From: Streptococcus sp. 2342
Lineage (GTDB): Bacteria > Bacillota > Bacilli > Lactobacillales > Streptococcaceae
Direction of reading: 5' to 3'
NCBI RefSeq assembly: GCF_013276795.1
Contig: NZ_VMLR01000013.1
Span: forward strand, 16,096-80,095
DNA: 64,000 nt
Translations under genes and position numbers: made by a program
Notes under the pieces: generated by a model
Database searches by the model: none
Told to the model about the DNA's origin: nothing
What the model saw: the letters and a program-made list of their open reading frames with translations, nothing else
Shown here: piece by piece, positions 8,295 to 18,139 of the stretch
Layout of the letters: each line of letters opens with the position of its first letter
Numbering within the stretch: the first letter of the stretch is position 1

Positions 8295-9090
8295 TAGTCC
8301 GTCTCGCTCCGCTAGGTGCGAGACAAAAGAACCACCCGCTATGCGGGTGCGCGTCGAAGGTTATACCAAAAAAACTCCGAACACGATACAATAAAGGTGT
8401 TCAAGTCAATTGTAAAGCGAAAGGAGAAAAATATGGCACAAAAGGCTCATAGTTTATCGCACACAAAGTGGAATTGTAAGTATCACATTGTGTTCACCCC
8501 TAAGTATAGACGAAAAGTTATCTATAATCAATATCGAAGTAGTTTAGGCGAAATATTTCATCGCTTGTGTAGTTATAAAGGAGTTGAAATTATCGAGGGT
8601 CACTTAATGCCAGACCATGTATACATGTTAGTAAGTATTCCACCAAGGATAAGTGTTTCGAGTTTCATGGGTTATTTAAAAGGAAAAAGTGCACTCATGA
8701 TGTTTGACAAACACGCCAATCTCAAGTACAAGTTTGGGAATCGACATTTCTGGGCGGAAGGTTATTATGTGAGTACGGTGGGACTCAATGAAGCCACAAT
8801 TAAGAAATATATTCAAGAGTAAAGAAATTATCCAGTGGATGATTTCTTCACGAGTATGAATATTTAAGAACGAGTAAAGCATGATATAGCACTAGATAAA
8901 TTGAGTGTAAAAGAATATGAGGATCCCTTTAGGGATAGTGGTAAGTAATACTAAAGCCTCTTTAAGAGGCAAGTGACGAGTCAAGAGCAATGAGGCTTGA
9001 ACAAAGTGAAAGCCAGCGTCTTTAGGCGCTGGCTGGTAATTTGGGCTTATAGCCCTGGTACAAACCACCCGTTTTAGGGGTGGTCATGAT
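8295..9090 (+). mobile_element. IS200-type insertion sequence, decayed
   Basis: The TnpA gene is bracketed by subterminal hairpins typical of IS200: ACCACCCGC-tat-GCGGGTG at about 8331-8348 on the left, and CCACCC-gtttta-GGGGTGG at about 9065-9083 on the right. Another hairpin (CCAGCGTC...GGCGCTGG) is near 9013. There are no terminal inverted repeats, as expected. The exact ends cannot be fixed without an empty site. A 55-base insertion and a changed catalytic residue make it unlikely to move on its own. Confidence 0.75.
8433..8948 (+). pseudogene. tnpA: Broken IS200 transposase TnpA
   Basis: Y1 HUH transposase (single-strand DNA transposition). The open frame from ATG 8433 (RBS AAAGGAG) ends after 129 residues at 8822, where the family is about 150-155 long. 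The remaining C-terminal sequence (HDIALDKLSVKEYEDPF) resumes at 8880 and ends at 8948. Between them is an insert of about 55 bases, bounded by GAGTAAAG at 8817-8824 and 8872-8879 and containing the hairpin AGAAATTATCC/GGATGATTTCT. The HUH motif reads DHVYML: H62 is present but the second histidine is Y64. Y126 in KKYIQE, the likely catalytic tyrosine, survives but lies only three residues before the new stop. Confidence 0.8.
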
Positions 9091-9106
9091 TAGTGATTGT
9101 ATAATC

Positions 9107-10006
9107 TTATAACAATGCTTCAAACTCAGCGACAGTCATGCTCAACTGCTGGCTGGCAACCTCGGAAGTCAGGAGACCTTGGCGGACTAGATTTACTAAA
9201 CCTACTTTTAATCCCTGTTCAATCCCCTCCGCACGACCACGTTCTAAGCCCTTTTCCTCCGCTTGTTCCAAGGCATAGTCATGGGCCAATAATGCTTGTT
9301 CTTCGCGCATACGTAGTTGACTAAACATCTTCCTGTCCTCCTCGGACCAGCTCTTGTAGTCCAGCAGTTGATCTGCTTGGCTGATAGCTCGCTCGGGTTG
9401 TTGGGTAAAGGGTTTGTTCCCAAAAAACTCTAACCACGGCTTGCGAACCTCGTCTTTGCTGGTTTCTCTGTATTTTTTTAATTCCAAGAATGCCATCTTG
9501 ACTAGATGGTTTTCTTGTCCATTATTGGTGATGGTTAAGACTTCACCCGTCGTATCTTCTCGCATGCTAAAACTGTGGAAAGCTAGATCATCTTGGAAAT
9601 AATTACTATCCACAATAGCTATTGCGTAAACAGGTGCGATATGCTTGTAGCTCTGGTGAGTATCACCTTCTCGTTGGCGAATTTTTTCGAGGTTTTGATT
9701 GACCTGGCTGCACAGATAAGCCCACAGACGATTGATGAAAAAATTTTGATGATGAACTTGAATCTCAATGATAACCTGTGTCCCATTGTCCAACTCAGCC
9801 AAAACATCTATACTAGTGTAAAAATCCTGCGCTGAGTACGGCAGGGAAGGCAAGACGTGAATGTTACTTCCCTCCAAAATCGTCACATTTTTTGCTGGCA
9901 AGTCCAGCATATCGCGAATAAACTGACAAGTGATTTCTGGGTTGCTAAAGATTTTCTTAGCTACCAAGTCATTGGTTGGGCTAATGCCCGGATGTCTGAG
10001 AATCAT
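9107..10006 (-). CDS. Rpn family nuclease, inverted copy
   Basis: 299 residues, nearly identical to the protein at 84-1046 through the nuclease domain (same D67, E81-x-Q83). It differs mainly in the C-terminal repeat region, which is shorter here (EQAEEKGLERGRAEG). The start at 10006 follows AAAAGGAGG on the minus strand. The internal start is kept: AGGAGG (9342-9337) with ATG at 9328, giving a 73-residue C-terminal product. It converges on the IS200 element and diverges from polA. With the left copy it forms an inverted repeat able to support homologous inversion of the 8 kb between them. Confidence 0.85.
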   Translation of the reverse strand: MILRHPGISPTNDLVAKKIFSNPEITCQFIRDMLDLPAKNVTILEGSNIHVLPSLPYSAQDFYTSIDVLAELDNGTQVIIEIQVHHQNFFINRLWAYLCSQVNQNLEKIRQREGDTHQSYKHIAPVYAIAIVDSNYFQDDLAFHSFSMREDTTGEVLTITNNGQENHLVKMAFLELKKYRETSKDEVRKPWLEFFGNKPFTQQPERAISQADQLLDYKSWSEEDRKMFSQLRMREEQALLAHDYALEQAEEKGLERGRAEGIEQGLKVGLVNLVRQGLLTSEVASQQLSMTVAEFEALL

Positions 10007-10090
10007 CCTTTTCCTCCTTTTATTATACCACAGTTTTAAATCTAAGTTTGCTAGATTCACTGCTACTATCTATTTATTCGGAAAAAGTTT
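9107..10090 (-). repeat. Right arm of 1-kb Rpn inverted repeat
   Basis: Inverted counterpart of positions 1-1046, including the leader and promoter. Similarity extends to about 10090, just short of the polA promoter. Confidence 0.85.
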
Positions 10091-10141
10091 GAAAAATACT
10101 TGCTCTGGCTCTTTCCAATGGTATTTTTTGGTGCTTTCCTT

Positions 10142-10147
10142 TATAAT
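10142..10147 (+). promoter_or_regulatory. -10 box directly before polA
   Basis: TATAAT lies only 6 bases before the polA ATG at 10154, and there is no ribosome binding site between them. If used, the message would be leaderless. No clear -35 is seen. Confidence 0.4.
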
Positions 10148-10153
10148 GGGTGT

Positions 10154-12787
10154 ATGGATAAGAAAAAATTATTATTGATTGATGGGTCTTCTGTTGCTTT
10201 TCGGGCGTTTTTTGCGCTCTATCAACAGTTGGACCGTTTTAAGAATGCGGCTGGTTTGCATACCAATGCGATTTATGGCTTTCAGTTGATGTTGAGCCAT
10301 TTGTTGGAACGGGTTGAGCCGAGTCATATTTTGGTGGCTTTTGATGCGGGAAAGACGACCTTCCGTACAGAGATGTATGCGGACTATAAGGGTGGTCGGG
10401 CTAAGACTCCTGATGAGTTTCGTGAGCAATTTCCTTTCATTCGTGAGTTGTTGGATCATATGGGAATTCGTCACTATGAGTTGGCTCAGTATGAGGCGGA
10501 TGACATTATTGGGACACTAGATAAATTAGCTGAACAAGATGGTTTTGATATTACCATTGTCAGTGGGGACAAGGACTTGATTCAGCTGACGGATGAGCAT
10601 ACGGTGGTTGAAATTTCCAAAAAAGGTGTGGCTGAGTTTGAGGCCTTTACGCCAGAATATCTTATGGAAAAGATGGGCATTACACCGACTCAGTTTATCG
10701 ATCTTAAGGCGCTTATGGGAGATAAGTCGGATAATATTCCTGGGGTGACCAAAATCGGTGAAAAGACGGGTATCAAGCTCTTGCTGGAGCATGGTTCGCT
10801 TGAGGGTATTTATGAAAATATCGATGGGATGAAGACTTCTAAGATGAAGGAAAATCTCATCAATGATAAGGAACAGGCCTTTTTGTCGAAAACACTGGCG
10901 ACCATTGATACCAAGGCACCGATTGAGATTGGTTTGGAGGATTTGGTCTATAGTGGTCCAGATGTTGAAAATCTCGGGAAATTCTACGATGAGATGGGCT
11001 TCAAACAGCTCAAGCAGGCTTTAAATGTGTCGTCAGCTGATGTGGCTGAGAGTTTGGACTTTACTATTGTTGACCAAATCAGTCAAGATATGCTGACTGA
11101 AGAGTCTATCTTCCATTTTGAGCTTTTTGGTGAGAATTACCATACGGATGATTTGGTTGGTTTTGCTTGGTCTTGTGGAGATAAGCTCTATGCCACAGAC
11201 AAGCTTGAGCTTTTGCAAGAGCCTATTTTTAAGGATTTTCTAGAAAAAACACCTCTGAGAGTTTATGACTTTAAGAAGGCTAAAGTTCTCTTGAATCGTT
11301 TGGGTATTGATTTGCAGGCACCTGCTTTTGACAGCCGTTTGGCTAAATATCTCCTTTCGACTGTGGAGGACAATGAAATTGCGACCATCGCTAGTCTTTA
11401 TGGTCAGACTTATTTGGTTGATGATGAGACTTTCTATGGTAAGGGAGTCAAGAAGGTCATTCCTGGACGCGAGAAATTCTTGGAACATTTGGCTCGTAAG
11501 CTTGCTGTGTTGGTCGAAACAGAGCCTGTTTTGCTTGAAAAACTTAGCGAAAATGGGCAGTTAGAGCTTCTTTATGATATAGAGCAACCTCTGGCCTTTG
11601 TCCTTGCCAAGATGGAAATCGCTGGGATTAAGGTTAAAAAAGAAACCTTGCTTGAGATGCAGGCTGAAAATGAGCTTGTCATTGAAAAACTAACTCAGGA
11701 GATTTACGAACTGGCTGGTGAGGAGTTTAATATCAACTCGCCTAAGCAGTTGGGCGTACTTCTCTTTGAAAAATTGGGACTTCCTCTAGAATACACTAAG
11801 AAAACCAAAACTGGATACTCGACAGCGGTGGATGTGTTGGAGCGTCTAGCTCCTATTGCGCCAATTGTTAAGAAAATTCTTGACTACCGTCAGATTGCTA
11901 AGATTCAATCTACCTATGTAATTGGCTTGCAGGACTGGATTTTGGCTGATGGAAAGATCCACACGCGCTATGTGCAGGATTTGACTCAGACTGGGCGTCT
12001 GTCTAGTGTGGATCCAAACTTGCAAAATATTCCTGTGCGTTTGGAACAGGGGCGTCTCATTCGTAAGGCTTTTGTGCCAGAGTGGGAGGATAGTGTCCTT
12101 CTCAGCTCGGACTATTCACAGATTGAATTACGCGTTTTGGCGCATATTTCTAAGGATGAGCACTTGATTAAGGCTTTCCAAGAGGGGGCAGATATCCATA
12201 CTTCGACAGCCATGCGGGTCTTTGGCATTGAGCGTCCTGAGGATGTGACTGCAAACGACCGTCGCAATGCCAAGGCAGTTAACTTTGGAGTGGTTTACGG
12301 GATTTCAGATTTTGGTTTGTCTAATAATCTGGGTATTAGTCGTAAGGAAGCCAAAGACTACATTGACACCTACTTTGAACGCTTCCCAGGTATTAAAAAC
12401 TATATGGATGAAGTGGTGCGTGAGGCGCGTGATAAGGGCTATGTAGAGACCCTCTTCAAGCGTCGCCGTGAGTTGCCAGATATCAATTCGCGAAACTTTA
12501 ATATTCGTGGTTTTGCAGAGCGGACAGCTATCAACTCTCCTATCCAGGGTTCGGCAGCAGATATTCTCAAGATTGCTATGATCCAGCTGGATAAAGCCTT
12601 GGTTGCAGGTGGTTATCAGACTAAGATGCTGTTACAAGTGCACGATGAAATCGTCCTTGAAGTGCCTAAATCTGAATTGGTAGAGATGAAAAAATTGGTG
12701 AAACAAACCATGGAAGAAGCCATTCAACTCAGTGTTCCTCTTATCGCAGATGAGAATGAAGGGGCAACCTGGTACGAGGCTAAATAA
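10154..12787 (+). CDS. polA: DNA polymerase I
   Basis: 877 residues, the usual streptococcal length. Residues 1-290 are the 5'-3' exonuclease (LLLIDGSSVAFRAFFAL, ISGDKDLIQL-type motif, GDKSDNIPGV). The middle region lacks the intact proofreading motifs, as in other Gram-positive Pol I enzymes. The polymerase domain has motif A (LSSDYSQIELRVLAH), motif B (RRNAKAVNFGVVYGI) and motif C (QVHDEIVLE). It fills gaps and removes RNA primers. The start at 10154 gives the recognised N-terminus MDKKKLLLIDG; an upstream in-frame ATG at 10100 would overlap the promoter. A terminator follows immediately. Confidence 0.97.
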   Translation: MDKKKLLLIDGSSVAFRAFFALYQQLDRFKNAAGLHTNAIYGFQLMLSHLLERVEPSHILVAFDAGKTTFRTEMYADYKGGRAKTPDEFREQFPFIRELLDHMGIRHYELAQYEADDIIGTLDKLAEQDGFDITIVSGDKDLIQLTDEHTVVEISKKGVAEFEAFTPEYLMEKMGITPTQFIDLKALMGDKSDNIPGVTKIGEKTGIKLLLEHGSLEGIYENIDGMKTSKMKENLINDKEQAFLSKTLATIDTKAPIEIGLEDLVYSGPDVENLGKFYDEMGFKQLKQALNVSSADVAESLDFTIVDQISQDMLTEESIFHFELFGENYHTDDLVGFAWSCGDKLYATDKLELLQEPIFKDFLEKTPLRVYDFKKAKVLLNRLGIDLQAPAFDSRLAKYLLSTVEDNEIATIASLYGQTYLVDDETFYGKGVKKVIPGREKFLEHLARKLAVLVETEPVLLEKLSENGQLELLYDIEQPLAFVLAKMEIAGIKVKKETLLEMQAENELVIEKLTQEIYELAGEEFNINSPKQLGVLLFEKLGLPLEYTKKTKTGYSTAVDVLERLAPIAPIVKKILDYRQIAKIQSTYVIGLQDWILADGKIHTRYVQDLTQTGRLSSVDPNLQNIPVRLEQGRLIRKAFVPEWEDSVLLSSDYSQIELRVLAHISKDEHLIKAFQEGADIHTSTAMRVFGIERPEDVTANDRRNAKAVNFGVVYGISDFGLSNNLGISRKEAKDYIDTYFERFPGIKNYMDEVVREARDKGYVETLFKRRRELPDINSRNFNIRGFAERTAINSPIQGSAADILKIAMIQLDKALVAGGYQTKMLLQVHDEIVLEVPKSELVEMKKLVKQTMEEAIQLSVPLIADENEGATWYEAK

Positions 12788-12812
12788 AAAGGGGGCTAGT
12801 CCTCCTTTTTTG
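12787..12812 (+). terminator. polA terminator
   Basis: AAAAGGGGG and TCCTCCTTTTTT form a GC-rich hairpin with a T tail, starting at the stop codon. Confidence 0.8.
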
Positions 12813-12871
12813 TAGTAGAATTCTGCAAGCCTTTTCAAATTGTGCTATACTGATGAAAAAGGAGGATTTCT

Positions 12872-13309
12872 ATGAGTCAAGAATTTATCAATCCAAGTGA
12901 TGGCGTGATTCGTCAGTATCTAACAGCGAGTAAAACCCTTGCTGTGGTGGGCTTGTCAGACCGTGAAGAAACAACTAGCAATCGAGTGACCAAGGAAATG
13001 CAGGCTCGGGGTTATAAAATCATCCCAGTCAATCCCAAGGCGGCAGGTGGTGAAATCTTGGGTGAGAAGGCTTATGCTAGCCTAGCGGAGATTCCTTTTC
13101 CTGTAGATATTGTCAATGTTTACCGTCGCAGTGAGTTTTTGCCAGATGTGGCGCGTGATTTTCTCAAGGCTGATGCCAAGATTTTTTGGGCACAGCTAGG
13201 ACTTGAAAGTCTAGAAGCGGAAGAGATTTTGCGTGCTGGTGGATGCGATGACATTGTGATGAATCGCTGCATCAAGAGAGAACATACTCGCTTAATTGAG
13301 GAAGCATAA
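12872..13309 (+). CDS. CoA-binding domain protein (YccU type)
   Basis: 145 residues. A Rossmann-fold CoA-binding domain with AVVGLSDREETTSNRVTKEM at the nucleotide-binding loop and GYKIIPVNPKA after it; the C-terminal half has WAQLG and the conserved IVMNRCIKREH. Family members are small cytoplasmic proteins that bind CoA or acyl-CoA, and their exact role is not established. AAAGGAGG precedes ATG 12872. It is a single-gene unit with its own terminator, in the same place as in pneumococci, downstream of polA. Confidence 0.85.
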   Translation: MSQEFINPSDGVIRQYLTASKTLAVVGLSDREETTSNRVTKEMQARGYKIIPVNPKAAGGEILGEKAYASLAEIPFPVDIVNVYRRSEFLPDVARDFLKADAKIFWAQLGLESLEAEEILRAGGCDDIVMNRCIKREHTRLIEEA

Positions 13310-13310
13310 G

Positions 13311-13338
13311 AAAAGGTAGCTGGTGGGCTACCTTTTGT
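13311..13338 (+). terminator. Rho-independent terminator
   Basis: AAAAGGTAGC pairs with GCTACCTTTT immediately after the CoA-binding protein gene. Confidence 0.8.
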
Positions 13339-13340
13339 GT

Positions 13341-13483
13341 TATACTCAATGAAAGTCAAAGAGCAAACTAGCCGCAGGCTGCTCAAAACACTGTTTTGAG
13401 GTTGTAGATAAGACTGACGAAGTCAGTCACATATATACGGCAAGGCGACGTTGACGTGGTTTGAAGAGATTTTCGAAGAGTAT
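13341..13483 (-). repeat. BOX element (A-B-C), reverse orientation
   Basis: Starts TATACTCAATGAAAGTCAAA and ends TTTTCGAAGAGTAT, so boxC-boxB-boxA on the plus strand. The boxB part has the palindromes AAAACACTGTTTT and CTGACGAAGTCAG. It lies between two convergent genes and its last base is also part of the stop codon of the transporter gene at 13483. Confidence 0.9.
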
Positions 13484-14493
13484 TAGAAAATGCCGATAAG
13501 GGTCTGCATACCAAGACTGGTGAGGATGATGGCAATCCAACAGATGGCTCCGAGAACAATGGATTTTCCACTGGATTTGACCATAGCTAGCAGATTGGTT
13601 TTGAGTCCGATAGCACTCATGGCCATGATAATGAGGAATTTGGAGAGTTGTTTGAGAGGGGTAAAGAAACTACTAGACACACCGAGAGAGGTCAGAAGGG
13701 TGGTTAGGAGCGATGCAAGGATGAAGTAAAGGATAAAAAGAGGGAAGACTTTTTTCAGTTGTAATCCTTGCTTATTTTTTTGTTCACGACTTTGCCAGTA
13801 GGAGAGAAAGAGAGTGATGGGGATGATAGCCAGAGTACGTGTGAGTTTGACAATGGTTGCGGATTCGAGGGTATTGGTCTGGTAGAGACTGTCCCAGGCG
13901 CTGGCGGTAGCCGTTACAGAGGAAGTATCGTTGACCGCAGTTCCTGCAAAGAGGGCGAAGCCGTCATTGGATAGATGAAGCCAGGTACCTAGAGTTGGAA
14001 AGATGAGTGCAGCCAAGACATTGAAGAAAAAGATCACGGAGATGGCTTGGGCTACTTCCTTTTCCTTAGCGTGGATAACAGGCGCTGTCGCCGCAATGGC
14101 AGAACCCCCACAGATAGAAGAACCTACTCCAATCAAGGTAGCCAGTTTTGTGTCCAGTGTAAAGAAGCGCTGGAAGAGGTAGGCAACAATCAAGGCTATT
14201 GAAATGGTGGACAGGATGACAGGGAGTGAAGATTGCCCAACTGCGAAGACTTGCGAGATATTGAGACCAAAACCAAGCAAGATAACGGCATACTGGAGCA
14301 ATTTTTTAGAACTAAAGGTCAATCCCGCATCCAGTTGTTTATAGGGCGAGAGAAAGGGATGTAGGAGCATGCCTATGAAAATGGCAAACACGGGTGCGCC
14401 AATAACAGGGAAGAATCCTCCTAAGTACCAAGATACGATAGAAATGAGAAGGCAGGCCAAGATACCTGCTTCATTTTTTGATAGAAATGACAT
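13483..14493 (-). CDS. YeiH family putative sulfate exporter
   Basis: 336 residues with about ten membrane helices (UPF0324 / YeiH family, PF03601). It shows the conserved [19 protein letters not shown] motif and [14 protein letters not shown]. YeiH proteins are annotated as putative sulfate exporters; the substrate is not proven. The start at 14493 follows GGAGG, and an in-frame ATG four codons upstream lacks one. It is transcribed opposite to its neighbours and ends inside a BOX repeat, which is its only downstream structure. Confidence 0.85.
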   Translation of the reverse strand: MSFLSKNEAGILACLLISIVSWYLGGFFPVIGAPVFAIFIGMLLHPFLSPYKQLDAGLTFSSKKLLQYAVILLGFGLNISQVFAVGQSSLPVILSTISIALIVAYLFQRFFTLDTKLATLIGVGSSICGGSAIAATAPVIHAKEKEVAQAISVIFFFNVLAALIFPTLGTWLHLSNDGFALFAGTAVNDTSSVTATASAWDSLYQTNTLESATIVKLTRTLAIIPITLFLSYWQSREQKNKQGLQLKKVFPLFILYFILASLLTTLLTSLGVSSSFFTPLKQLSKFLIIMAMSAIGLKTNLLAMVKSSGKSIVLGAICWIAIILTSLGMQTLIGIF

Positions 14494-14641
14494 AAGAACC
14501 TCCAAATAGAATCTGTTACCATTATAGACCTGTTAACAGGAAAAGTAAAATAGAAAGTGGAAAGCTATTCTCTAATGTATTTTTGCGGTCGGGGGGCTTT
14601 TGTAGTATAATAGAGATACGTTTTGAAAGTAGGAGGTATCT

Positions 14642-15811
14642 ATGGATTTAACTAAGCGCTTTAATAAACAGTTAGATAAGATTCAAGTTTCGTTGATTCG
14701 TCAGTTTGACCAGGCTATTTCGGAGATTCCTGGGGTCTTGCGTTTGACCTTGGGGGAACCTGATTTTACAACGCCAGATCATGTCAAGGAGGCGGCTAAG
14801 CGAGCGATTGATCAGAACCAATCCTACTATACAGGGATGAGTGGCCTGCTGACTCTACGTCAGGCAGCCAGTGACTTTGTTAAGGAAAAGTACCAACTGG
14901 ACTATGCTCCTGAAAATGAAATCTTGGTTACAATTGGGGCGACAGAGGCCTTATCTGCTACTTTGACAGCTATTTTGGAAGAGGGAGACAAGGTGCTCTT
15001 GCCAGCTCCTGCTTATCCGGGTTATGAACCGATTGTCAATCTAGTTGGGGCAGAGGTTGTCGAGATTGATACAACTGAAAATGGGTTTGTCTTGACTCCT
15101 GAAATGTTGGAGAAGGCCATTTTGGAGCAAGGTGACAAGCTCAAGGCGGTTATTCTCAACTATCCAGCTAATCCGACAGGAATTACCTATAGTCGGGAGC
15201 AGTTGGAAGCCTTGGCAGATGTTTTACGCAAGTACGAGATTTTCGTTGTCTGTGATGAGGTCTACTCAGAATTGACCTATACAGGGGAAGCCCATGTATC
15301 TCTAGGAACGATGTTGAGAGACCAGGCTATCATTATCAATGGTTTGTCGAAATCGCATGCTATGACTGGTTGGCGTTTGGGTCTGATTTTCGCTCCTGCG
15401 GCCTTCACAGCCCAGTTGATTAAGAGTCACCAGTATTTGGTTACTGCTGCAAATACCATGGCTCAACACGCTGCGGTGGAAGCCTTGACGGCTGGTAAAA
15501 ATGATGCGGAACCTATGAAAAAGGAATACATCCAGCGTCGGGACTATATCATCGAGAAAATGACTGCTCTTGGTTTTGAGATTATCAAACCAGACGGTGC
15601 CTTCTATATCTTTGCTAAGATTCCAGCGGGCTATAATCAAGATTCCTTTGACTTTCTCAAGGATTTTGCTCAGAAGAAGGCCGTTGCCTTTATCCCTGGA
15701 GCTGCCTTTGGGCGTTACGGAGAAGGCTATGTGCGTCTGTCTTATGCAGCCAGCATGGAGACGATCAAAGAAGCCATGAAACGACTTGAGGAGTACATGA
15801 GAGAAGCATGA
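14642..15811 (+). CDS. PLP-dependent aminotransferase (class I/II)
   Basis: 389 residues. Fold type I aminotransferase: [14 protein letters not shown] near the N-terminus, [17 protein letters not shown] and the lysine-bearing motif [15 protein letters not shown] that carries the PLP Schiff base. A final arginine (YVRLSYAAS) binds the substrate carboxylate. It is probably an aromatic or broad-specificity amino acid aminotransferase of the AraT kind; the substrate cannot be read from sequence. RBS AGGAGG. Its stop overlaps the recO start (ATGA), so the two are translationally coupled. Confidence 0.88.
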   Translation: MDLTKRFNKQLDKIQVSLIRQFDQAISEIPGVLRLTLGEPDFTTPDHVKEAAKRAIDQNQSYYTGMSGLLTLRQAASDFVKEKYQLDYAPENEILVTIGATEALSATLTAILEEGDKVLLPAPAYPGYEPIVNLVGAEVVEIDTTENGFVLTPEMLEKAILEQGDKLKAVILNYPANPTGITYSREQLEALADVLRKYEIFVVCDEVYSELTYTGEAHVSLGTMLRDQAIIINGLSKSHAMTGWRLGLIFAPAAFTAQLIKSHQYLVTAANTMAQHAAVEALTAGKNDAEPMKKEYIQRRDYIIEKMTALGFEIIKPDGAFYIFAKIPAGYNQDSFDFLKDFAQKKAVAFIPGAAFGRYGEGYVRLSYAASMETIKEAMKRLEEYMREA

Positions 15812-16578
15812 TTCAGTCTATCACGAGTCAAGGCTTGGTGCTCTACAATCGCAATTTTCGTGAGGATGACAAGCTAGTCAAGATTTTTACTGAGCAGGCT
15901 GGTAAGCGGATGTTTTTCGTCAAACATGCTGGCCAGTCCAAACTGGCTCCTGTTATTCAGCCCTTGGTGCTGGCACGATTTCTCTTGCGAATCAATGATG
16001 ATGGGCTCAGTTACATTGAGGACTATCATGAGGTGATGACCTTTCCCAAGATTAATAGCGATCTTTTTGTCATGGCTTATGCGACCTATGTGGCAGCTCT
16101 TGCAGATGCTAGTTTGCAGGATAATCAGCAGGATGCTCCCTTGTTTGCTTTTTTACAAAAGACTTTGGAGTTGATGGAAGCAGGTTTGGATTATCAGGTT
16201 TTGACCAATATTTTTGAAATCCAAATCTTGACCAGATTTGGGATCGGCCTCAATTTTAATGAGTGTGTCTTCTGCCATCGGGTCGGTCAGGCTTTTGACT
16301 TTTCTTTCAAATATGGAGCCTGCCTCTGTTCAGACCATTATCATGAAGATGAGAGACGTTGCCATCTCAATCCCAATATCCCTTATCTGCTCAATCAGTT
16401 TCAAGCCATTGATTTTGAGACCTTGGAGACCATTTCGCTCAAGCCTGAAATCAAGCAAGAGCTACGCCAATTTATGGATCAACTCTACGAAGAGTACGTT
16501 GGGATTCACCTAAAATCAAAGAAATTTATTGATTCCCTAGCAGACTGGGGACAATTACTAAAAGAGGAAAACAAATGA
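15808..16578 (+). CDS. recO: DNA repair protein RecO
   Basis: 256 residues. The N-terminal OB fold begins with [21 protein letters not shown] and contains the basic VKHAGQSKL region. The C-terminal part has Cys pairs (CVFCHRVG and CLCSDHY) in the zinc-finger position. RecO works with RecF and RecR to load RecA on gapped DNA. It overlaps the aminotransferase upstream and plsX downstream by 4 bases each, giving a tightly coupled operon. Confidence 0.95.
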   Translation: MIQSITSQGLVLYNRNFREDDKLVKIFTEQAGKRMFFVKHAGQSKLAPVIQPLVLARFLLRINDDGLSYIEDYHEVMTFPKINSDLFVMAYATYVAALADASLQDNQQDAPLFAFLQKTLELMEAGLDYQVLTNIFEIQILTRFGIGLNFNECVFCHRVGQAFDFSFKYGACLCSDHYHEDERRCHLNPNIPYLLNQFQAIDFETLETISLKPEIKQELRQFMDQLYEEYVGIHLKSKKFIDSLADWGQLLKEENK

Positions 16579-17567
16579 AAAAAATCGCAGTAGATGCCAT
16601 GGGAGGCGATTACGCACCCCAAGCCATCGTTGAGGGTGTAAATCAAGCCCTAGCTGACTTTTCAGATATCGAGGTTCAACTCTACGGAGATGAAGCTAAA
16701 ATCAAGCAATATCTAACAGCAACAGAGCGCGTCAGCATTATCCATACGGATGAGAAGATTGATTCAGACGATGAACCTACGAGAGCTATTCGGAAGAAGA
16801 AAAATGCCAGTATGGTCTTGGCGGCTAAGGCTGTCAAAGATGGAGAGGCAGATGCTGTCCTATCGGCTGGGAATACAGGTGCTTTACTAGCAGCAGGATT
16901 CTTTATCGTGGGTCGTATCAAGAATATTGATCGTCCTGGGCTTATGTCAACATTGCCAACTATTGATGGGAAAGGTTTTGACATGCTGGACCTCGGTGCT
17001 AATGCAGAAAATACAGCCCAGCATCTCCATCAATACGCGGTTCTAGGTTCCTTCTATGCTAAAAATGTCCGTGGAATTGCGCAACCACGTGTTGGCTTAC
17101 TTAACAACGGAACAGAGAGTAGCAAGGGTGACCCGCTTCGTAAGGAAACTTACGAATTACTAGCAGCTGATGAAAGTTTGAACTTTATCGGAAACGTGGA
17201 AGCGCGTGATTTGATGAATGGCGTTGCGGATGTTGTCGTGGCAGATGGTTTCACGGGAAACGCTGTGCTCAAATCCATTGAAGGAACAGCCATGGGAATC
17301 ATGGGCTTGCTCAAGACAGCTATTACAGGTGGTGGTCTCCGAGCGAAACTAGGCGCACTCCTTCTCAAGGACAGCCTCAGAGGTTTGAAAAAACAGCTCA
17401 ACTATTCAGATGTTGGTGGAGCGGTCTTGTTTGGTGTTAAGGCACCGGTTGTCAAGACTCATGGCTCAAGCGATGCCAAGGCTGTTTATAGTACGATTCG
17501 CCAGATTCGTACCATGCTAGAAACAGACGTAGTTGCCCAGACTGCGCGTGAATTTTCAGGAGAATAA
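16575..17567 (+). CDS. plsX: Phosphate acyltransferase PlsX
   Basis: 330 residues, the normal length. It starts [14 protein letters not shown], the signature of PlsX, and includes [12 protein letters not shown] and [13 protein letters not shown]. It converts acyl-ACP to acyl-phosphate, the first step of phospholipid synthesis with PlsY. The position before the acyl carrier gene fits, since its substrate is acyl-ACP. Five bases separate its stop from acpP. Confidence 0.96.
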   Translation: MKKIAVDAMGGDYAPQAIVEGVNQALADFSDIEVQLYGDEAKIKQYLTATERVSIIHTDEKIDSDDEPTRAIRKKKNASMVLAAKAVKDGEADAVLSAGNTGALLAAGFFIVGRIKNIDRPGLMSTLPTIDGKGFDMLDLGANAENTAQHLHQYAVLGSFYAKNVRGIAQPRVGLLNNGTESSKGDPLRKETYELLAADESLNFIGNVEARDLMNGVADVVVADGFTGNAVLKSIEGTAMGIMGLLKTAITGGGLRAKLGALLLKDSLRGLKKQLNYSDVGGAVLFGVKAPVVKTHGSSDAKAVYSTIRQIRTMLETDVVAQTAREFSGE

Positions 17568-17572
17568 AAGAG

Positions 17573-17806
17573 ATGACAGAAAAAGAAATTTTTGACCGTA
17601 TTGTAACCATTATCCAAGAGCGACAGGGAGAGGATTTTGTCGTGACAGAATCCTTGAGTCTGAAAGACGACTTGGATGCTGACTCAGTTGACTTGATGGA
17701 GTTTATCTTGACGCTGGAAGATGAATTTAATATCGAAATCAGCGACGAAGAAATTGACCAACTGCAGAGCGTAGGAGATGTGGTTAAAATCATTCAAGGA
17801 AAATAG
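17573..17806 (+). CDS. acpP: Acyl carrier protein
   Basis: 77 residues, acidic. The phosphopantetheine attachment serine is S38 in DADSVDLMEF. The start ATG 17573 follows GGAGAATAAAAG. It is the last gene of the aminotransferase-recO-plsX-acpP run and is closed by a terminator. Streptococci usually have a second ACP in the fab cluster; this is the plsX-linked one. Confidence 0.93.
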   Translation: MTEKEIFDRIVTIIQERQGEDFVVTESLSLKDDLDADSVDLMEFILTLEDEFNIEISDEEIDQLQSVGDVVKIIQGK

Positions 17807-17815
17807 CAATAGGAG

Positions 17816-17845
17816 TTCCAAGGCATTTGCTTTGGAATTTTTTAT
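17816..17845 (+). terminator. acpP operon terminator
   Basis: TTCCAAGGC and GCTTTGGAA pair around ATTT, followed by TTTTTTA. Confidence 0.75.
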
Positions 17846-17922
17846 TTGCTTTAAATGACCGTTTAGGAACAGATTTAGTCTTTCTAGGGACAGGAGAAAT
17901 CTGAGGACAAATAGGGGATATA

Positions 17923-18027
17923 ATGGAGTTAGAAAAAATTAATCTCCAAAAAGGAGAAAAAGAAAGGATTTTTATAGAGTTATAGCAATATGGTATAGCT
18001 CAAAATACAATTCGTAGATATTGGTAA
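17923..18027 (+). pseudogene. Possible remnant of a short helix-turn-helix frame
   Basis: ATG 17923 opens 20 codons (MELEKINLQKGEKERIFIEL), then an amber stop. The same frame continues QYGIAQNTIRRYW before the next stop, which reads like a small helix-turn-helix. A TATAAT overlaps the ATG and no clear ribosome site is present. It could be chance. Confidence 0.2.
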
Positions 18028-18052
18028 TATTGTCTAATTTTTCACAATATTA

Positions 18053-18081
18053 TTGACTTTGACAATGAAAAGTATTAGAAT
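18053..18081 (+). promoter_or_regulatory. Promoter TTGACT-17-TAGAAT
   Basis: TTGACT (18053-18058), 17 bases, TAGAAT (18076-18081). It drives the choline-binding protein gene at 18140. Confidence 0.6.
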
Positions 18082-18092
18082 ATAGCTAAATA

Positions 18093-18110
18093 AAGAGGGG
18101 AAGCCCTCTT
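18093..18110 (+). promoter_or_regulatory. Leader hairpin before choline-binding protein gene
   Basis: AAGAGGG-gaag-CCCTCTT is a perfect 7-bp stem in the 5' leader, about 18 bases before the GGAGG site. It has no T run, so it is not a terminator; a role in mRNA stability or translation is possible. Confidence 0.4.
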
Positions 18111-18139
18111 ATAGCTGTTCAATAAAGGAGGAAATAGCT

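Noticed and set aside
8316..8432. 39-codon extension of the IS200 transposase
   Set aside because: It crosses the end hairpin of the element and does not match the family; AAAGGAG supports 8433.
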